This document shows, piece after piece, positions 7,663 through 17,305 of a stretch of 63,834 nt of DNA. How positions within the stretch are numbered: position 1 is the stretch's first letter; each line of letters opens with the position of its first letter. The position numbers and the translations under genes are program-made. Source of the stretch: Bacillota bacterium (GTDB lineage Bacteria; Bacillota_I; Bacilli_A; RF39; UBA660); NCBI GenBank assembly GCA_015059405.1, contig SVAL01000013.1:1-63834 (forward strand). The letters are read 5' to 3'. The notes under the pieces were generated by a model. That model saw nothing but the letters and a program-made list of their open reading frames with translations, was not told where the DNA came from and did no database searches.

Positions 7663-8919
7663 TTTTTTTATTATTCTTTTTATTTTTTTACCTATCTTAT
7701 AGATGTTATACATGAATCCTGTTTTTAGTTCAAATTGTCCTACTAATTCAACAACATTTCCACTAAACCCCTTTTTAAATTCATACATACCATAATATTT
7801 ATCATCTTTATCAAAGCAACCTGTAATACCATAGAAATCAATCCATTCATAATTCATTTCATAAGCATCTTTTATATGTTCATTATACATAGCATATTTA
7901 GGTGTAAAACTCTTATATTCAGCAATCATACCACTAGTTAAAGTTAAGTACTCATTACCTGATTTTAATGATAATAATGCACCTATATCTTTACCATTTG
8001 GATTTTCTTCTTTAAATTTTTTGGCTTTTTCTAATTCTTCTTTATATTTATTTATTAGATTATCAGAAGTTTCTTTTTGATTTAAAAGTTTACTACCTAC
8101 TATACTTGTTTTCATTTTTTCTTCTATCTTTTTATTATTTTCTAGTTCATTATCAAGTAAAGACTTAGTATCATTCAAATAGTTATCAGGATCAAGATAA
8201 GCTATATATATAGTCATTAAATCTTTCATATGATGATACATTTTTTTATAATAGTTTAAACTTTTTGACTGGAAATCTTTTCTTTGAGATGTTGCATCAA
8301 ATATTTCAGTCATTGAATCTAAGTCTTCGATAGTTCCTTTTCTAACCTTTAGTCCTTTTTTATAACAAGCATCTATATTTTTTCTTGTACTTTTAGAAAA
8401 TTTAGATTTTTTTGTTTCATAGTCTTCATCTAATTTTAATCGATATTCCCATCTTACTTGTATAGTTTCTGGATAGATATTAAAACCATAATGTTGATAT
8501 CCTAGTTTCTTTAAATTATCGATAATAGTGTCATTTCGATTCTTATCATCATCTAGAATATCACCTTCACTAGATCTTACTCTATATACAACATTTGGAT
8601 CTATTGTTATTCTAAATCCTTTTCTTTGTTTTACAAATTTTATTAGTTCTTCTGTAAAAAACTTTAATAGTTCATAATTATCATAATCTATTAAGAATCC
8701 ACGTGGTGCATAAAAAGTTTTATATCCTAAGATTGATTTTTCTTCTAAGATAATTGTTGCGGCTAAAACCTTTTTGTTTTCTTTTATTCCTACTATATGT
8801 GGAATACTACCAAGTTCTTTTTTTAAATTAGCAAGTTCTATTGTTTGTAGAAAAGAACTTTGAGGATGTTTATCAGAAAATTTTATAAATTCTTTTTCAG
8901 TTAAAGTTGTAAATTCCAT
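7660..8919 (-). CDS. Second FemX/MurM-type peptidoglycan bridge aminoacyltransferase
   Basis: A 419-residue paralogue of the FemX protein at 5618, with the same landmarks: FYAPRGFLIDY in the first half, a long Lys/Glu-rich coiled-coil arm (about 245-310) for tRNA, and WIDFYGITG with YEFKKGFSGNVVELVGQF in the second. Its ATG overlaps the flippase stop codon (TAATG), so flippase and ligase are translationally coupled. Two such ligases suggest a cross-bridge with two different added residues, as with MurM and MurN or FemA and FemB. That assignment is an inference. Confidence 0.88.
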   Translation of the reverse strand: MEFTTLTEKEFIKFSDKHPQSSFLQTIELANLKKELGSIPHIVGIKENKKVLAATIILEEKSILGYKTFYAPRGFLIDYDNYELLKFFTEELIKFVKQRKGFRITIDPNVVYRVRSSEGDILDDDKNRNDTIIDNLKKLGYQHYGFNIYPETIQVRWEYRLKLDEDYETKKSKFSKSTRKNIDACYKKGLKVRKGTIEDLDSMTEIFDATSQRKDFQSKSLNYYKKMYHHMKDLMTIYIAYLDPDNYLNDTKSLLDNELENNKKIEEKMKTSIVGSKLLNQKETSDNLINKYKEELEKAKKFKEENPNGKDIGALLSLKSGNEYLTLTSGMIAEYKSFTPKYAMYNEHIKDAYEMNYEWIDFYGITGCFDKDDKYYGMYEFKKGFSGNVVELVGQFELKTGFMYNIYKIGKKIKRIIKK

Positions 8920-10586
8920 TATGCTCTTCCTTTCTTTATCAATTTTCTTTTTATTTTAGAAATAATCTCATCACCAAATATTTTTTGTAATGTTTTATTT
9001 TTAATTGTTATACCTAAATATATTATACCACCTAGTAAAGCATAAATTACAATTATTATAATATTAATTAATTTACTTGTTGATACTATTGGGAAAATTA
9101 CTTTTAAAGTTAATAATACAATTGTCATTACAATAACTGCACCTAAGATATTAATAAATCTTTTTAAAGTTTCTTCATAATCTACTTTATATTTTTTATG
9201 TAAGAATATTAAGCACATAGTTGTACATGTTAAGAAACCAATAATAGTTGCCATAATTGAACCGTAATAAGCTGGTAATCCCATTTTATGGAATCCATAT
9301 AATAATGGAACATTTAAAGATAATTTAACTAAAAAGCCTATTATTAAAGCAATAAAAGTCATTTTATAATCTTTTAATATTTGAGTTGTTGTAATACTTG
9401 ATGTAAATAAAACAGTTGCTACAGATACAAAAACATATAATGCATATACTTTTGGTCCATATTCACTTACTCCATAGAATACATTCCATACATTAGTTGA
9501 TAAAATACTTAAACCTATAGCCATAGGTATTGTTAAATAAAGTATTATTTGTAGGGATTGATTTATCTTTTTTCTAACATCAACTAGATCTTCTTTTACA
9601 ATACTACTAGTTAAATTAGGAATTAAACTTATCATTATACCTGTTGATATAGATATAATAATTTGATTTATTTTTAATCCCCAAGTTGAAATAACACTCA
9701 TTATAGATTCTGCTGCTTGTTTAGTATAGCCCAAGTTATTAACTAAAGTATTTATTAACATAAATATATCAATAGAATTATATAAAGATCTAAATATATC
9801 AATCATGATAAAAGGGAATGCATATCCTAATAGTTTTAATACTATTTCTTTGTTAGTTATTTTACTTTCTTTTACTTTTTGTTCTGTTTCTAAAAATACT
9901 TTTTTATTTTTCTTAACAACAAACTTTAAATATAAGTAAGAACATATCGCACCTATAGTTGCTGAAAAAACAGCTATACCTACTGTATTTCTTAAAGATA
10001 AATTAAATACTTTCATACCTAAGAAACTACCAACAATAATTATAAAGACTCTTATTAATTGTTCTAGGACTTGTGATACTGATGTTGGTGTTATTATCTT
10101 ATGTCCTTGAAAATATCCACGATAAACACTCATAATTGGTACAACTAATACTGAAAGAGAAATAATCCTAATTACAAATTCTACATCTTCAATAGTATTA
10201 CCACCAAGTGTATTACCTATTATCATGGTTGCGAGTGGTCTTGCAAAAATCATTAATAATATAAAAGAAATAATTCCCATGACATTTAATACTTTTTTTC
10301 CAAGTCTAAATGCTCTTTCTTTAGTCTTAATATATCCCATTGTATGATATTCACTTATTAACTTACTCATAGCAAGAGGTATTCCTGCTGTTGATATACC
10401 TAAGAATATAGAATATATATTATACGCATATCCATATAAAGCTCCACCTTGTTCACCTATAATAGCGTAGAAAGGTATTACATATAATATACCAATTATC
10501 TTACATAAAATTATTCCAAAAGTTGCAATAAAAGCACCTTGCATAAAACTATTTTTTTTAAAGCTTTTATCTTTTCTATTCTTCAT
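8919..10586 (-). CDS. murJ: Lipid II flippase-like MOP-family exporter (MurJ/YtgP type)
   Basis: A 555-residue polytopic membrane protein of the MATE-related polysaccharide flippase family, with about 14 hydrophobic segments. The N-terminal pattern (FIATFGIILCKIIGILYVIPFY) and length match B. subtilis YtgP, which flips lipid-linked peptidoglycan precursor outward. Coupling to a FemX-type ligase that works on the same precursor supports this. SpoVB-like paralogues look similar, so the symbol is tentative. The operon starts about 30 bases upstream with a TATTAAT-rich region. Confidence 0.75.
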   Translation of the reverse strand: MKNRKDKSFKKNSFMQGAFIATFGIILCKIIGILYVIPFYAIIGEQGGALYGYAYNIYSIFLGISTAGIPLAMSKLISEYHTMGYIKTKERAFRLGKKVLNVMGIISFILLMIFARPLATMIIGNTLGGNTIEDVEFVIRIISLSVLVVPIMSVYRGYFQGHKIITPTSVSQVLEQLIRVFIIIVGSFLGMKVFNLSLRNTVGIAVFSATIGAICSYLYLKFVVKKNKKVFLETEQKVKESKITNKEIVLKLLGYAFPFIMIDIFRSLYNSIDIFMLINTLVNNLGYTKQAAESIMSVISTWGLKINQIIISISTGIMISLIPNLTSSIVKEDLVDVRKKINQSLQIILYLTIPMAIGLSILSTNVWNVFYGVSEYGPKVYALYVFVSVATVLFTSSITTTQILKDYKMTFIALIIGFLVKLSLNVPLLYGFHKMGLPAYYGSIMATIIGFLTCTTMCLIFLHKKYKVDYEETLKRFINILGAVIVMTIVLLTLKVIFPIVSTSKLINIIIIVIYALLGGIIYLGITIKNKTLQKIFGDEIISKIKRKLIKKGRA

Positions 10587-10630
10587 ACTTCCACATCTCT
10601 TCTATATTAATAATATATCATATTTAAAAT

Positions 10631-10653
10631 AAAAATACACCTTTCGGTGTATT
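10631..10653 (-). terminator. Terminator of the TelA/AAA operon
   Basis: AATACACC and GGTGTATT pair around a TTTC/GAAA tetraloop, and a T run follows on the minus strand. It overlaps the stop codon of the last operon gene. Confidence 0.85.
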
Positions 10654-11557
10654 AATAGTTTCTTCCTGATTCTCTATATTTTAATTCTTTTATTTTAGGA
10701 ATGTTAAATTCACTTTCTAAACCTAGTCTTTCTATCAAAGTAATAGTATCATCATAAATATTATCACCATCTATTCCCATTTCTGATGGGTATGAGATAA
10801 CTAAGTCTTTAGATGAAATCTTAAAGAAATCTCTGATTCCATCTTCATTTACTGGTGAACCATATCCTTCTCCCCAATATGGTTCAGTAACATTTGATGA
10901 TTCTAATACTCTAAATAAAACTCTTCTTAAAAATTCTTTTCCTTTAATAGGGAAATAACATTTTTCAATGTCTAAAAACAAATCACCCGGTTTTTTTAGA
11001 TTAATTTCTATATTTACTATTTCATCTGAACATTCTGATAATTCAAATGCTTTAAAATTAATCATTTCACCTTTTGCTTCTAAAGCTTGAATTATATATA
11101 GTGTAGCAAGGCCTCTATTTATAATTCTACTAGTAGAAGTATAAGCAGGATACGCTAGGTTAAAATAAATGTTTCTAACTGTTGATTTAGTATCACGATC
11201 ATATCTTAACATACAATCTGGTACACCAGCTGCAACTAATGCAGATAAAGGCATACCACCATACATAGTTCTTGTTAGAACGCGATTGTCAGACAATTCT
11301 TTAGTAGTTTCTTTTAATTTATCATTAGCAACTAAAAAGTTTTCAAAACCATCGCGATATCCACTTATACAATACTCTATTGAATCTTCAAGTGATTCTC
11401 CATAGAAAGTAAAATCTGGATTTAGACTTGCTTGTCTTTCAAATACCCTTCTGTTTACTCGGGGATTTTGGGCTAGATAATCGTGCAAATCTGTAAGATT
11501 GGCAAATCTTAAATTATATATAGTTTTGCCATTTTCTACAATTACATCTTCTTGCAT
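10652..11557 (-). CDS. Phage-like protein at the end of the TelA/AAA operon
   Basis: A 301-residue soluble protein. Residues 25-85 (NPRVNRRVFERQAS, then FTFYGESLEDSIEYCISGYRDGFENFL) resemble the opening of a phage-type domain I associate with DUF7192, found beside CobS/CobT-like genes; this match is from memory and uncertain. The rest has mixed alpha/beta character with no catalytic motif that I recognise. It overlaps the end of the AAA+ gene by 16 bases, so the pair is translationally coupled. By position it could be the adaptor or effector driven by the ATPase. Confidence 0.55.
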   Translation of the reverse strand: MQEDVIVENGKTIYNLRFANLTDLHDYLAQNPRVNRRVFERQASLNPDFTFYGESLEDSIEYCISGYRDGFENFLVANDKLKETTKELSDNRVLTRTMYGGMPLSALVAAGVPDCMLRYDRDTKSTVRNIYFNLAYPAYTSTSRIINRGLATLYIIQALEAKGEMINFKAFELSECSDEIVNIEINLKKPGDLFLDIEKCYFPIKGKEFLRRVLFRVLESSNVTEPYWGEGYGSPVNEDGIRDFFKISSKDLVISYPSEMGIDGDNIYDDTITLIERLGLESEFNIPKIKELKYRESGRNY

Positions 11558-13743
11558 CTTACTTTAGCTTTCTTTTCTTCACATACTTCTTCAAATAAGT
11601 CTAGTAATGCTCCACCCTCACGAGTTTTAAATTCACCACTACTTCTTTGTTCTTGCATGCTCTTACCAATTTTTGCTAAATAGTCTTGATCTTTAGTTTG
11701 AACTATTTCATATTCCATGATTTTACGATCATCAAATACACCATCATCTAAATATGTTCTTACTGATTCAGCATCTCTTGTTGTAAATATACCAATTGAG
11801 TTTACTTCTTCCCCACTATCACTTGGTACTCTTTCAACAGCTTTTCTAAAGTTAACAGCAAAGTCATACCATCCTGGATAATCTTTTAAAATAATTTGTT
11901 CAATTCTATTATCGTAACCAAATTCTACTGGTATCATACGTTGCATTGTTGCTTCATCAAGTTTTTGACGTGTATTATATGCTAGAGTTCTACCAGCACC
12001 TTTTGTGTTACCTGCAGTTACAATTCTAAAGTTTGGATGTTTTTGAATTGTAACACCATCTGGGAATGTAAATGAATTTTTACTACTTCCCATAAATTTA
12101 TTTAAAATAATTGTTGCATTGGCAATACCATTATCAATTTCATCTAGGAAATAAATATCTCCATATTTATAACATCTATAGAAGTTACTTGGTACATAAG
12201 CACCATTACCACTATTAGTATATCCAAGCACTGATTGTTCGAAAGTAATATAACTATCTGTTACTACTTTTAATCCAAATAATTTTGCCATTTGTTCTTC
12301 TATTGCATAAGTCTTACCACAACCAGATGGACCAATTAAATATGGTGTTTTTCCTACCATTAATAATTTAGCACTATCATCAAAAGATTCATGATAAATA
12401 CTTCCATTTTCTTTCATATCTTTTTCTTTTAATGCCATTAATTCAGCAAATCTATCTCTAAATGGTATATTCTTATCAAAGAAATAACATACTCTAGGAT
12501 CAACAACTCTTTCTTCACCAGGAATTATAATACCTGGAACAAATACTTCTGTTGATTTTGGTATTACTACACTTCCGGCAGTTACTTCTTCGTCTTTTGA
12601 TACTCCAGGAATCTTACCAGTTAGCTTTTCAATTTGAGCAAGACGAGTTAAAAAGTCATCATTAGATTTTGCTTCACTAAGTAACTTTTTAATATCATCA
12701 TTACTTTCAACAAACTCTTGTAATCTTCTTACTGCTTCATTACCACCATTTGTAATTCTACCCAATTCAATTGTAATTCTTTTTCCTACCCCATCAGCTA
12801 TACTTAATAGTTCAGTTTTTGCTTTTTCAACTTCTCTATTTACTTCAGCCATTAAGGAATCTCTTTCACTAACTAGAGACTCACGTTGTTGTGATATTAA
12901 TTCTAAGTAATTAGCATTAAAATCTTTTAATATTTTATTAGCTTTCTTTTGCAACTCAGCTAGTTCTTTAATTTTTGCTTGTGTTAATTCACTTTTACTA
13001 TTTTTTAAATCTTCTCTAAGAATATTACTTTGTTGCTCTGCAGTTTGAATTAGTGTTTCTAATAATCTACTAGCATTTAAAATAGTATCTAGCTTTGTAT
13101 CCATTTCTGCTAATGCACCTTGGTCGATATTATAAATACCATTTGCTTTTTTAGCTTCCATTAATTTAGCTTCAATAATTTTTTCTACATCAGCATTATC
13201 ACCATATTTTAATAGTACTGGATCAAAATTATCTACTAATGAAATTACAGCTGATAAAAGTGCTCTATCATCTACAAAGTATTGTCTTGCTTCAATAATA
13301 AATTTAGTTATTTTAGCAAGATTTGCATTACTTGTATTTTCTAAAATATTTTCATTTTTACTTAAATATCTAAAATATTCTAAAACTATTTTTTTATCAT
13401 CAAATGCATTTACTACTTTGAAAAAACTTTTATCTATTAAAAATATTTCAGGATTCTTTAAATATAAATCTAACATCCCTTTAAATATTTTCTTTTCTTC
13501 TGGCGCATTTTCTATACACAAAGATGAAAACATATCTGAAACATAATCTAAATGAACTGATACATCTACTCCTGCTCTTGAAAATTTATATAATACTTCA
13601 GCTAAAAGATCTTCATCTTTAAATATATAAACATATGGAGTGAAATTAATTGCAGCTAGTTCTGTCCCGTATTGATATGCATTATTACTACATATTTCTT
13701 TAACGGCTTTTTCTATAGGTGTCTTATTATCAAATAATCCCAT
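11542..13743 (-). CDS. MoxR/CobS-like AAA+ ATPase with an N-terminal helical region
   Basis: A 733-residue protein. The AAA+ module occupies the C-terminal third: Walker A GPSGCGKT at 471-478, Walker B DIYFLDE at 529-535, sensor-1 Asn in VTAGNT near 579, and an arginine-finger-like QRMIPV near 602. This matches the CobS/MoxR branch. The N-terminal 210 residues are helical and unassigned, and 215-320 is a strongly predicted coiled coil. Residues 397-403 (STEVFVP) resemble a segment of the TelA-like partner. Its start codon overlaps the upstream stop (TAATG). MoxR-type ATPases usually remodel a VWA- or CobT-like partner; the gene after it is the candidate. Confidence 0.85.
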   Translation of the reverse strand: MGLFDNKTPIEKAVKEICSNNAYQYGTELAAINFTPYVYIFKDEDLLAEVLYKFSRAGVDVSVHLDYVSDMFSSLCIENAPEEKKIFKGMLDLYLKNPEIFLIDKSFFKVVNAFDDKKIVLEYFRYLSKNENILENTSNANLAKITKFIIEARQYFVDDRALLSAVISLVDNFDPVLLKYGDNADVEKIIEAKLMEAKKANGIYNIDQGALAEMDTKLDTILNASRLLETLIQTAEQQSNILREDLKNSKSELTQAKIKELAELQKKANKILKDFNANYLELISQQRESLVSERDSLMAEVNREVEKAKTELLSIADGVGKRITIELGRITNGGNEAVRRLQEFVESNDDIKKLLSEAKSNDDFLTRLAQIEKLTGKIPGVSKDEEVTAGSVVIPKSTEVFVPGIIIPGEERVVDPRVCYFFDKNIPFRDRFAELMALKEKDMKENGSIYHESFDDSAKLLMVGKTPYLIGPSGCGKTYAIEEQMAKLFGLKVVTDSYITFEQSVLGYTNSGNGAYVPSNFYRCYKYGDIYFLDEIDNGIANATIILNKFMGSSKNSFTFPDGVTIQKHPNFRIVTAGNTKGAGRTLAYNTRQKLDEATMQRMIPVEFGYDNRIEQIILKDYPGWYDFAVNFRKAVERVPSDSGEEVNSIGIFTTRDAESVRTYLDDGVFDDRKIMEYEIVQTKDQDYLAKIGKSMQEQRSSGEFKTREGGALLDLFEEVCEEKKAKVRCKKM

Positions 13744-14981
13744 TATTTTTTACCCCCTTCATATTGTCTTATATATTGTTTTGCTGTTTCTAGAGTTCTT
13801 AATTCCTTATCAACAGCATATCTTCTTTCGACATTAAATATATTTCTCATATCAACTTCTTCACTTAGTTCTAATACTTCATATGTATATCTATCATTAG
13901 AACCAGCAGAACTTGACTTATGTTCTATTAAAATTCCTTGTTTATCATCTACTTTTATCTTTCTAAAAGTAATTTCTTCTGTTTCTTCATCTAAAACAGC
14001 ATTAATTTGATTATTATATTTACTGAAACAATTTTTTACACGATATTTTATATTAACTTCATTATCTAACACATTTATAACAGCACCAGTATTTGCATAT
14101 AATAATTCTTTATCATCTTCTGATAAAGTGATTTCATCGGCAAGTAGGAATGAATTATCACTTGTTTTTAAAATATGACTAGGAACTGGTATACCACTTA
14201 AAGTGAAATAAAAATTTATTAATGATATATCTTCTTCTAATATAGTATCTTTACTTTCATCATAAATTATTGTTTCATCATCTGAAGTTACTTTTCTTTC
14301 TACAGTATTTTCTAAAGCATCATAAGTAATACTTGCTTTTACTTTTTCATCATTTGATTGCCAATTAATATTTACTAAGCCACCATCACTTGTAATTGTT
14401 CCAGAAACTGGTACTTTACTACCATCGACACGACTTAATCTAAACTCAATAGTATCTTTATCTACTCTTGATATGATAATTGGAATTTGTTTTTCCACTG
14501 GTCCAATATGATATGTAACTATATACTTATTATTGAAACCTTTAATACTAGAAATATTTAAAACTTCATAATTTTTATATATAGTAAGAATCATTCCAAT
14601 TACTTCTTTTAAGAAACTATCATATTTCTTAATTTCATTATCACTAGTGTTATATGATGGTAATCCAACTTCTTGTGTACCTTTTATTTCAGTTTTATCT
14701 AAAACAGCAAAAGAAGAATCACTTACTAGTTTTTTTGTTAATCCACCTAATAAAATGATTTTTCTTTTGTCTTTTTCTTTATGATATCTTTCTAAAATTC
14801 TTTTAATAAACATAGAAAAGTGTTTATCTTTATAATCTAGAGAAAAAGTTTTATTTTTATCAAATACTACTTTTGCTCCTACATATTTATTAGATTCATT
14901 TTTAAAAATACTATCTGTTGTGAAGACATATATCAGTTTTAAATTTTTTATTTCTGATATTTGTACTTCTTTTAATTCCAT
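13743..14981 (-). CDS. Unknown protein in the TelA/AAA operon
   Basis: A 412-residue, apparently soluble protein with no signal peptide or membrane segment. An N-terminal alpha/beta region contains IILLGGLTKK and is followed by a long beta-rich central part. I recognise no family. Start and stop codons overlap both neighbours by the TAATG arrangement, so it should be made in fixed proportion with the TelA-like protein and the ATPase and is probably a core subunit of their complex. Confidence 0.6.
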   Translation of the reverse strand: MELKEVQISEIKNLKLIYVFTTDSIFKNESNKYVGAKVVFDKNKTFSLDYKDKHFSMFIKRILERYHKEKDKRKIILLGGLTKKLVSDSSFAVLDKTEIKGTQEVGLPSYNTSDNEIKKYDSFLKEVIGMILTIYKNYEVLNISSIKGFNNKYIVTYHIGPVEKQIPIIISRVDKDTIEFRLSRVDGSKVPVSGTITSDGGLVNINWQSNDEKVKASITYDALENTVERKVTSDDETIIYDESKDTILEEDISLINFYFTLSGIPVPSHILKTSDNSFLLADEITLSEDDKELLYANTGAVINVLDNEVNIKYRVKNCFSKYNNQINAVLDEETEEITFRKIKVDDKQGILIEHKSSSAGSNDRYTYEVLELSEEVDMRNIFNVERRYAVDKELRTLETAKQYIRQYEGGKK

Positions 14982-16264
14982 TATTTTCTACCTTTTTTTG
15001 TAGTTCTAGTACCAAGACGTTTTTGAGGTACTCTGTAACTAGATGTATTTGAACCTTTTAATAATTCTTCTCTTACAGTTGCATCATCTGCTAATTGTAA
15101 TAATTCTTGTGATGCACTGTCTAAAGCTGAAGATAATTGTGTTAAAGCTTGTTTATTTTGAGCTATCTTTTGTTGTTTTTGTTGACGGAAGTTTTGAGAA
15201 ATAGTAATTCCTCTTCTAACAGTTCCTTCGATTGATTTTAATATTTCAACTGTAATTCCACTATTAAGACCTAATTCTGCAGCAGCTTGAATATTTTGTT
15301 CTAGGTCTCTAGCATTATTAGTCATAGCAACATTTGCTGCTTCATTTAATTGAGCTAATGTTCTTAATCTATTTTCTTGTTGACGATTAAATACCATTAC
15401 ACTACCTTGAGCTTTTAATATTGGCGCTACATCTGAAATATAAGTAGTAGCTTCCATTACGTTTTGCATATCAGTACCATTTTGTAATCTATAAGTTTGT
15501 ACTTGTGTTTTTAATGCTACTAATGCAGTTCTTAATTTATCTAATTTACCATTAAATACTTCTGATAATTGTGTTTTATATTGTACTTCATATTCTGTAT
15601 CTTGAGTTTGAGGTAATGCTTTTAATGCTTCGATTGTTGCATCGAAAGTATCTTTATCAATTTCCCCAACCTTGATCATTTCTTCTAATATTTCAATATA
15701 TGGTGTTAATTCACTAACAATAGCATTTCTTAAGTTAATATCATTTAATGCTCCTTGTTTTTGACTTTCTACTGCTGCTGATACTTCTTCTAATCCTTCG
15801 CAGTATTTTTCATAACGTCCTTTATATGTTGTTTCTTCTTCTGATTTTTCTTCAAATCTCTTAACACCAAGTGTTGCTAAAATACCTTTAATTCCTTTAA
15901 TAATTGCTGGTTGATTAGCTTCTTTTTGTTTTTGTTTTTCACTTTCATCTAAACTTTCTTCAAATGAAGTAATGTTAGCTAGCATTTTTTCATCAACTTG
16001 TACTTCTTGACTATCTAAAGCCATTTGAGCTGTACTATCTAAAATTGCACTAATTTCATCTTTAACATCATCACAATAACTTAAAATAGTAGCTGGAGTA
16101 TTAAAATCTACTCTTCCAAATTGACAGCTAAGTATTTCTCCTTTTTCTCCATATGTTACAATTTCTTGCCCAGTTGAATTTGTAACTGTTCTTGCAGGAA
16201 CCATAACTTCTGTACTTGTTGGTTCAACAACTGCATCTACAATAATTTCTTTTTTGTCTGACAT
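14981..16264 (-). CDS. TelA-like (toxic anion resistance family) protein
   Basis: A 427-residue, largely helical protein. The region from about 150 to 400 fits the TelA/KlaA family, with the run QVQTYRLQNGTDMQNVMEA and later long helices (RLRTLAQLNEAANVAM, QKIAQNKQALTQLSS). TelA proteins were first linked to tellurite resistance and occur in Ter-type stress systems with MoxR ATPases; the biochemical role is unclear. The N-terminus (residues 17-23, STEVMVP) repeats a motif of the ATPase in the same operon. It is the first gene of the four-gene operon, behind a structured leader. Confidence 0.75.
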   Translation of the reverse strand: MSDKKEIIVDAVVEPTSTEVMVPARTVTNSTGQEIVTYGEKGEILSCQFGRVDFNTPATILSYCDDVKDEISAILDSTAQMALDSQEVQVDEKMLANITSFEESLDESEKQKQKEANQPAIIKGIKGILATLGVKRFEEKSEEETTYKGRYEKYCEGLEEVSAAVESQKQGALNDINLRNAIVSELTPYIEILEEMIKVGEIDKDTFDATIEALKALPQTQDTEYEVQYKTQLSEVFNGKLDKLRTALVALKTQVQTYRLQNGTDMQNVMEATTYISDVAPILKAQGSVMVFNRQQENRLRTLAQLNEAANVAMTNNARDLEQNIQAAAELGLNSGITVEILKSIEGTVRRGITISQNFRQQKQQKIAQNKQALTQLSSALDSASQELLQLADDATVREELLKGSNTSSYRVPQKRLGTRTTKKGRK

Positions 16265-16292
16265 ATCTATTTCTCCTTCTCTATTTTGGATT

Positions 16293-16377
16293 AAAAAAGA
16301 CTTTTAGAGATTTTAGTTCTTAAAAGCCTTGTTCGATTAAATAACTTATAAAATATTTTAATATTAACCAGAACTAA
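16293..16377 (-). promoter_or_regulatory. Possible attenuator in the leader of the TelA/AAA operon
   Basis: On the minus strand GGCTTTTA (16321-16328) pairs with TAAAAGTC (16299-16306) and is followed by six T, giving an intrinsic-terminator shape just before the ribosome binding site. The loop holds AGAACTAA (complement of 16313-16320). Its perfect 8-base complement TTAGTTCT lies further upstream (16370-16377). That alternative pairing could compete with the terminator. The structure is visible; its regulatory role is an inference. Confidence 0.5.
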
Positions 16378-16395
16378 TCCCCTTTAGTGAGGTTT

Positions 16396-16424
16396 ATAAT
16401 ACCATAAATCTATATTTTTGTCTA
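16396..16424 (-). promoter_or_regulatory. SigmaA-type promoter of the TelA/AAA operon
   Basis: TAGACA (16419-16424) and TATTAT (16396-16401) are spaced by 17 bases on the minus strand. The start site near 16389 gives a leader of about 125 bases that contains the attenuator-like element. Confidence 0.7.
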
Positions 16425-16499
16425 TATTTTTTATATGATTATATTTTATTTATTTTAAATTCTAATAATTTTATTTATAATTATAATAGAGGTGTTGTT

Positions 16500-17297
16500 A
16501 TGGTTTATAACGTTAATTTTAAAAAAATAAAATTTAATAAAATTTTTGGAATGGTTTTTCTTAGTTTTGGATTATTATTTTTACTTTTATTTGGTAGTAT
16601 TGTAAGTAGTTCAATTATCAAAAAAAATTCTTTGGATTCTTCTGTTAAGGCTACGTATATCGAGTGGGAAGAACATTATGATAATGATGATGATAGTATT
16701 ACTTATTCGCCAATATATCACTATGAAGTTGATGATAAAGAGTATATTTGTGATAGTAATGTTTCTAGTAATATTAAAAGCGGAGAGGGTATTGTTCATT
16801 ATGATTCAAATAATCCATCTAAATGTATGACTGACTTTGAAGATAGCTCTACTTGGATATTTTTAATATTCTTATTAATTCCCCTTATCTTTGTTGTTAT
16901 AGGTGCTGTATTTATAAAGTCATATTTTAAAAAATCAAAATCACTTAAGATTTTAGCAAGTAACGGAATTTTAGTAAAAGGTATTCCTTATCAAATTATT
17001 GATTCTAATGTTACTGTAAATAATAGAGTTTTAAAATGTTTTTCTATTATGTTTACTTTTCCTAATGGAACGACTAAAAATATAGTTAGTGAGCCAGCAA
17101 ACGACCATATATTGTATGATCATGATGGTAAATGTGATTTATTATATGATCCTAATAATTATGAAAATTATTTTTTAGACTTAGAAATTACTACTACTGG
17201 CTCTGGTAATCCGAACATAGTCTACTTTGAACAAACACAACAATTTAACAATAGTTTTGATTATAATACCTCTTACAATCCAGAAAACAAGTTTTAG
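16500..17297 (+). CDS. DUF3592-like membrane protein
   Basis: A 265-residue protein with two membrane segments, around residues 15-38 and 118-142. The region between them (SPIYHYEVDDKEYICDS, then GIVHYDSNNPSKC) follows the DUF3592 pattern, with YxPxYxYxVxGxxY and YxPxNP elements. The C-terminal domain repeats a similar beta-rich theme (FTFPNGTTKN, LLYDPNNYENY). Function unknown. It has a GAGGTG site and is transcribed divergently from the TelA operon. A paralogue follows immediately. Confidence 0.7.
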   Translation: MVYNVNFKKIKFNKIFGMVFLSFGLLFLLLFGSIVSSSIIKKNSLDSSVKATYIEWEEHYDNDDDSITYSPIYHYEVDDKEYICDSNVSSNIKSGEGIVHYDSNNPSKCMTDFEDSSTWIFLIFLLIPLIFVVIGAVFIKSYFKKSKSLKILASNGILVKGIPYQIIDSNVTVNNRVLKCFSIMFTFPNGTTKNIVSEPANDHILYDHDGKCDLLYDPNNYENYFLDLEITTTGSGNPNIVYFEQTQQFNNSFDYNTSYNPENKF

Positions 17298-17305
17298 GTG
17301 ATGAT

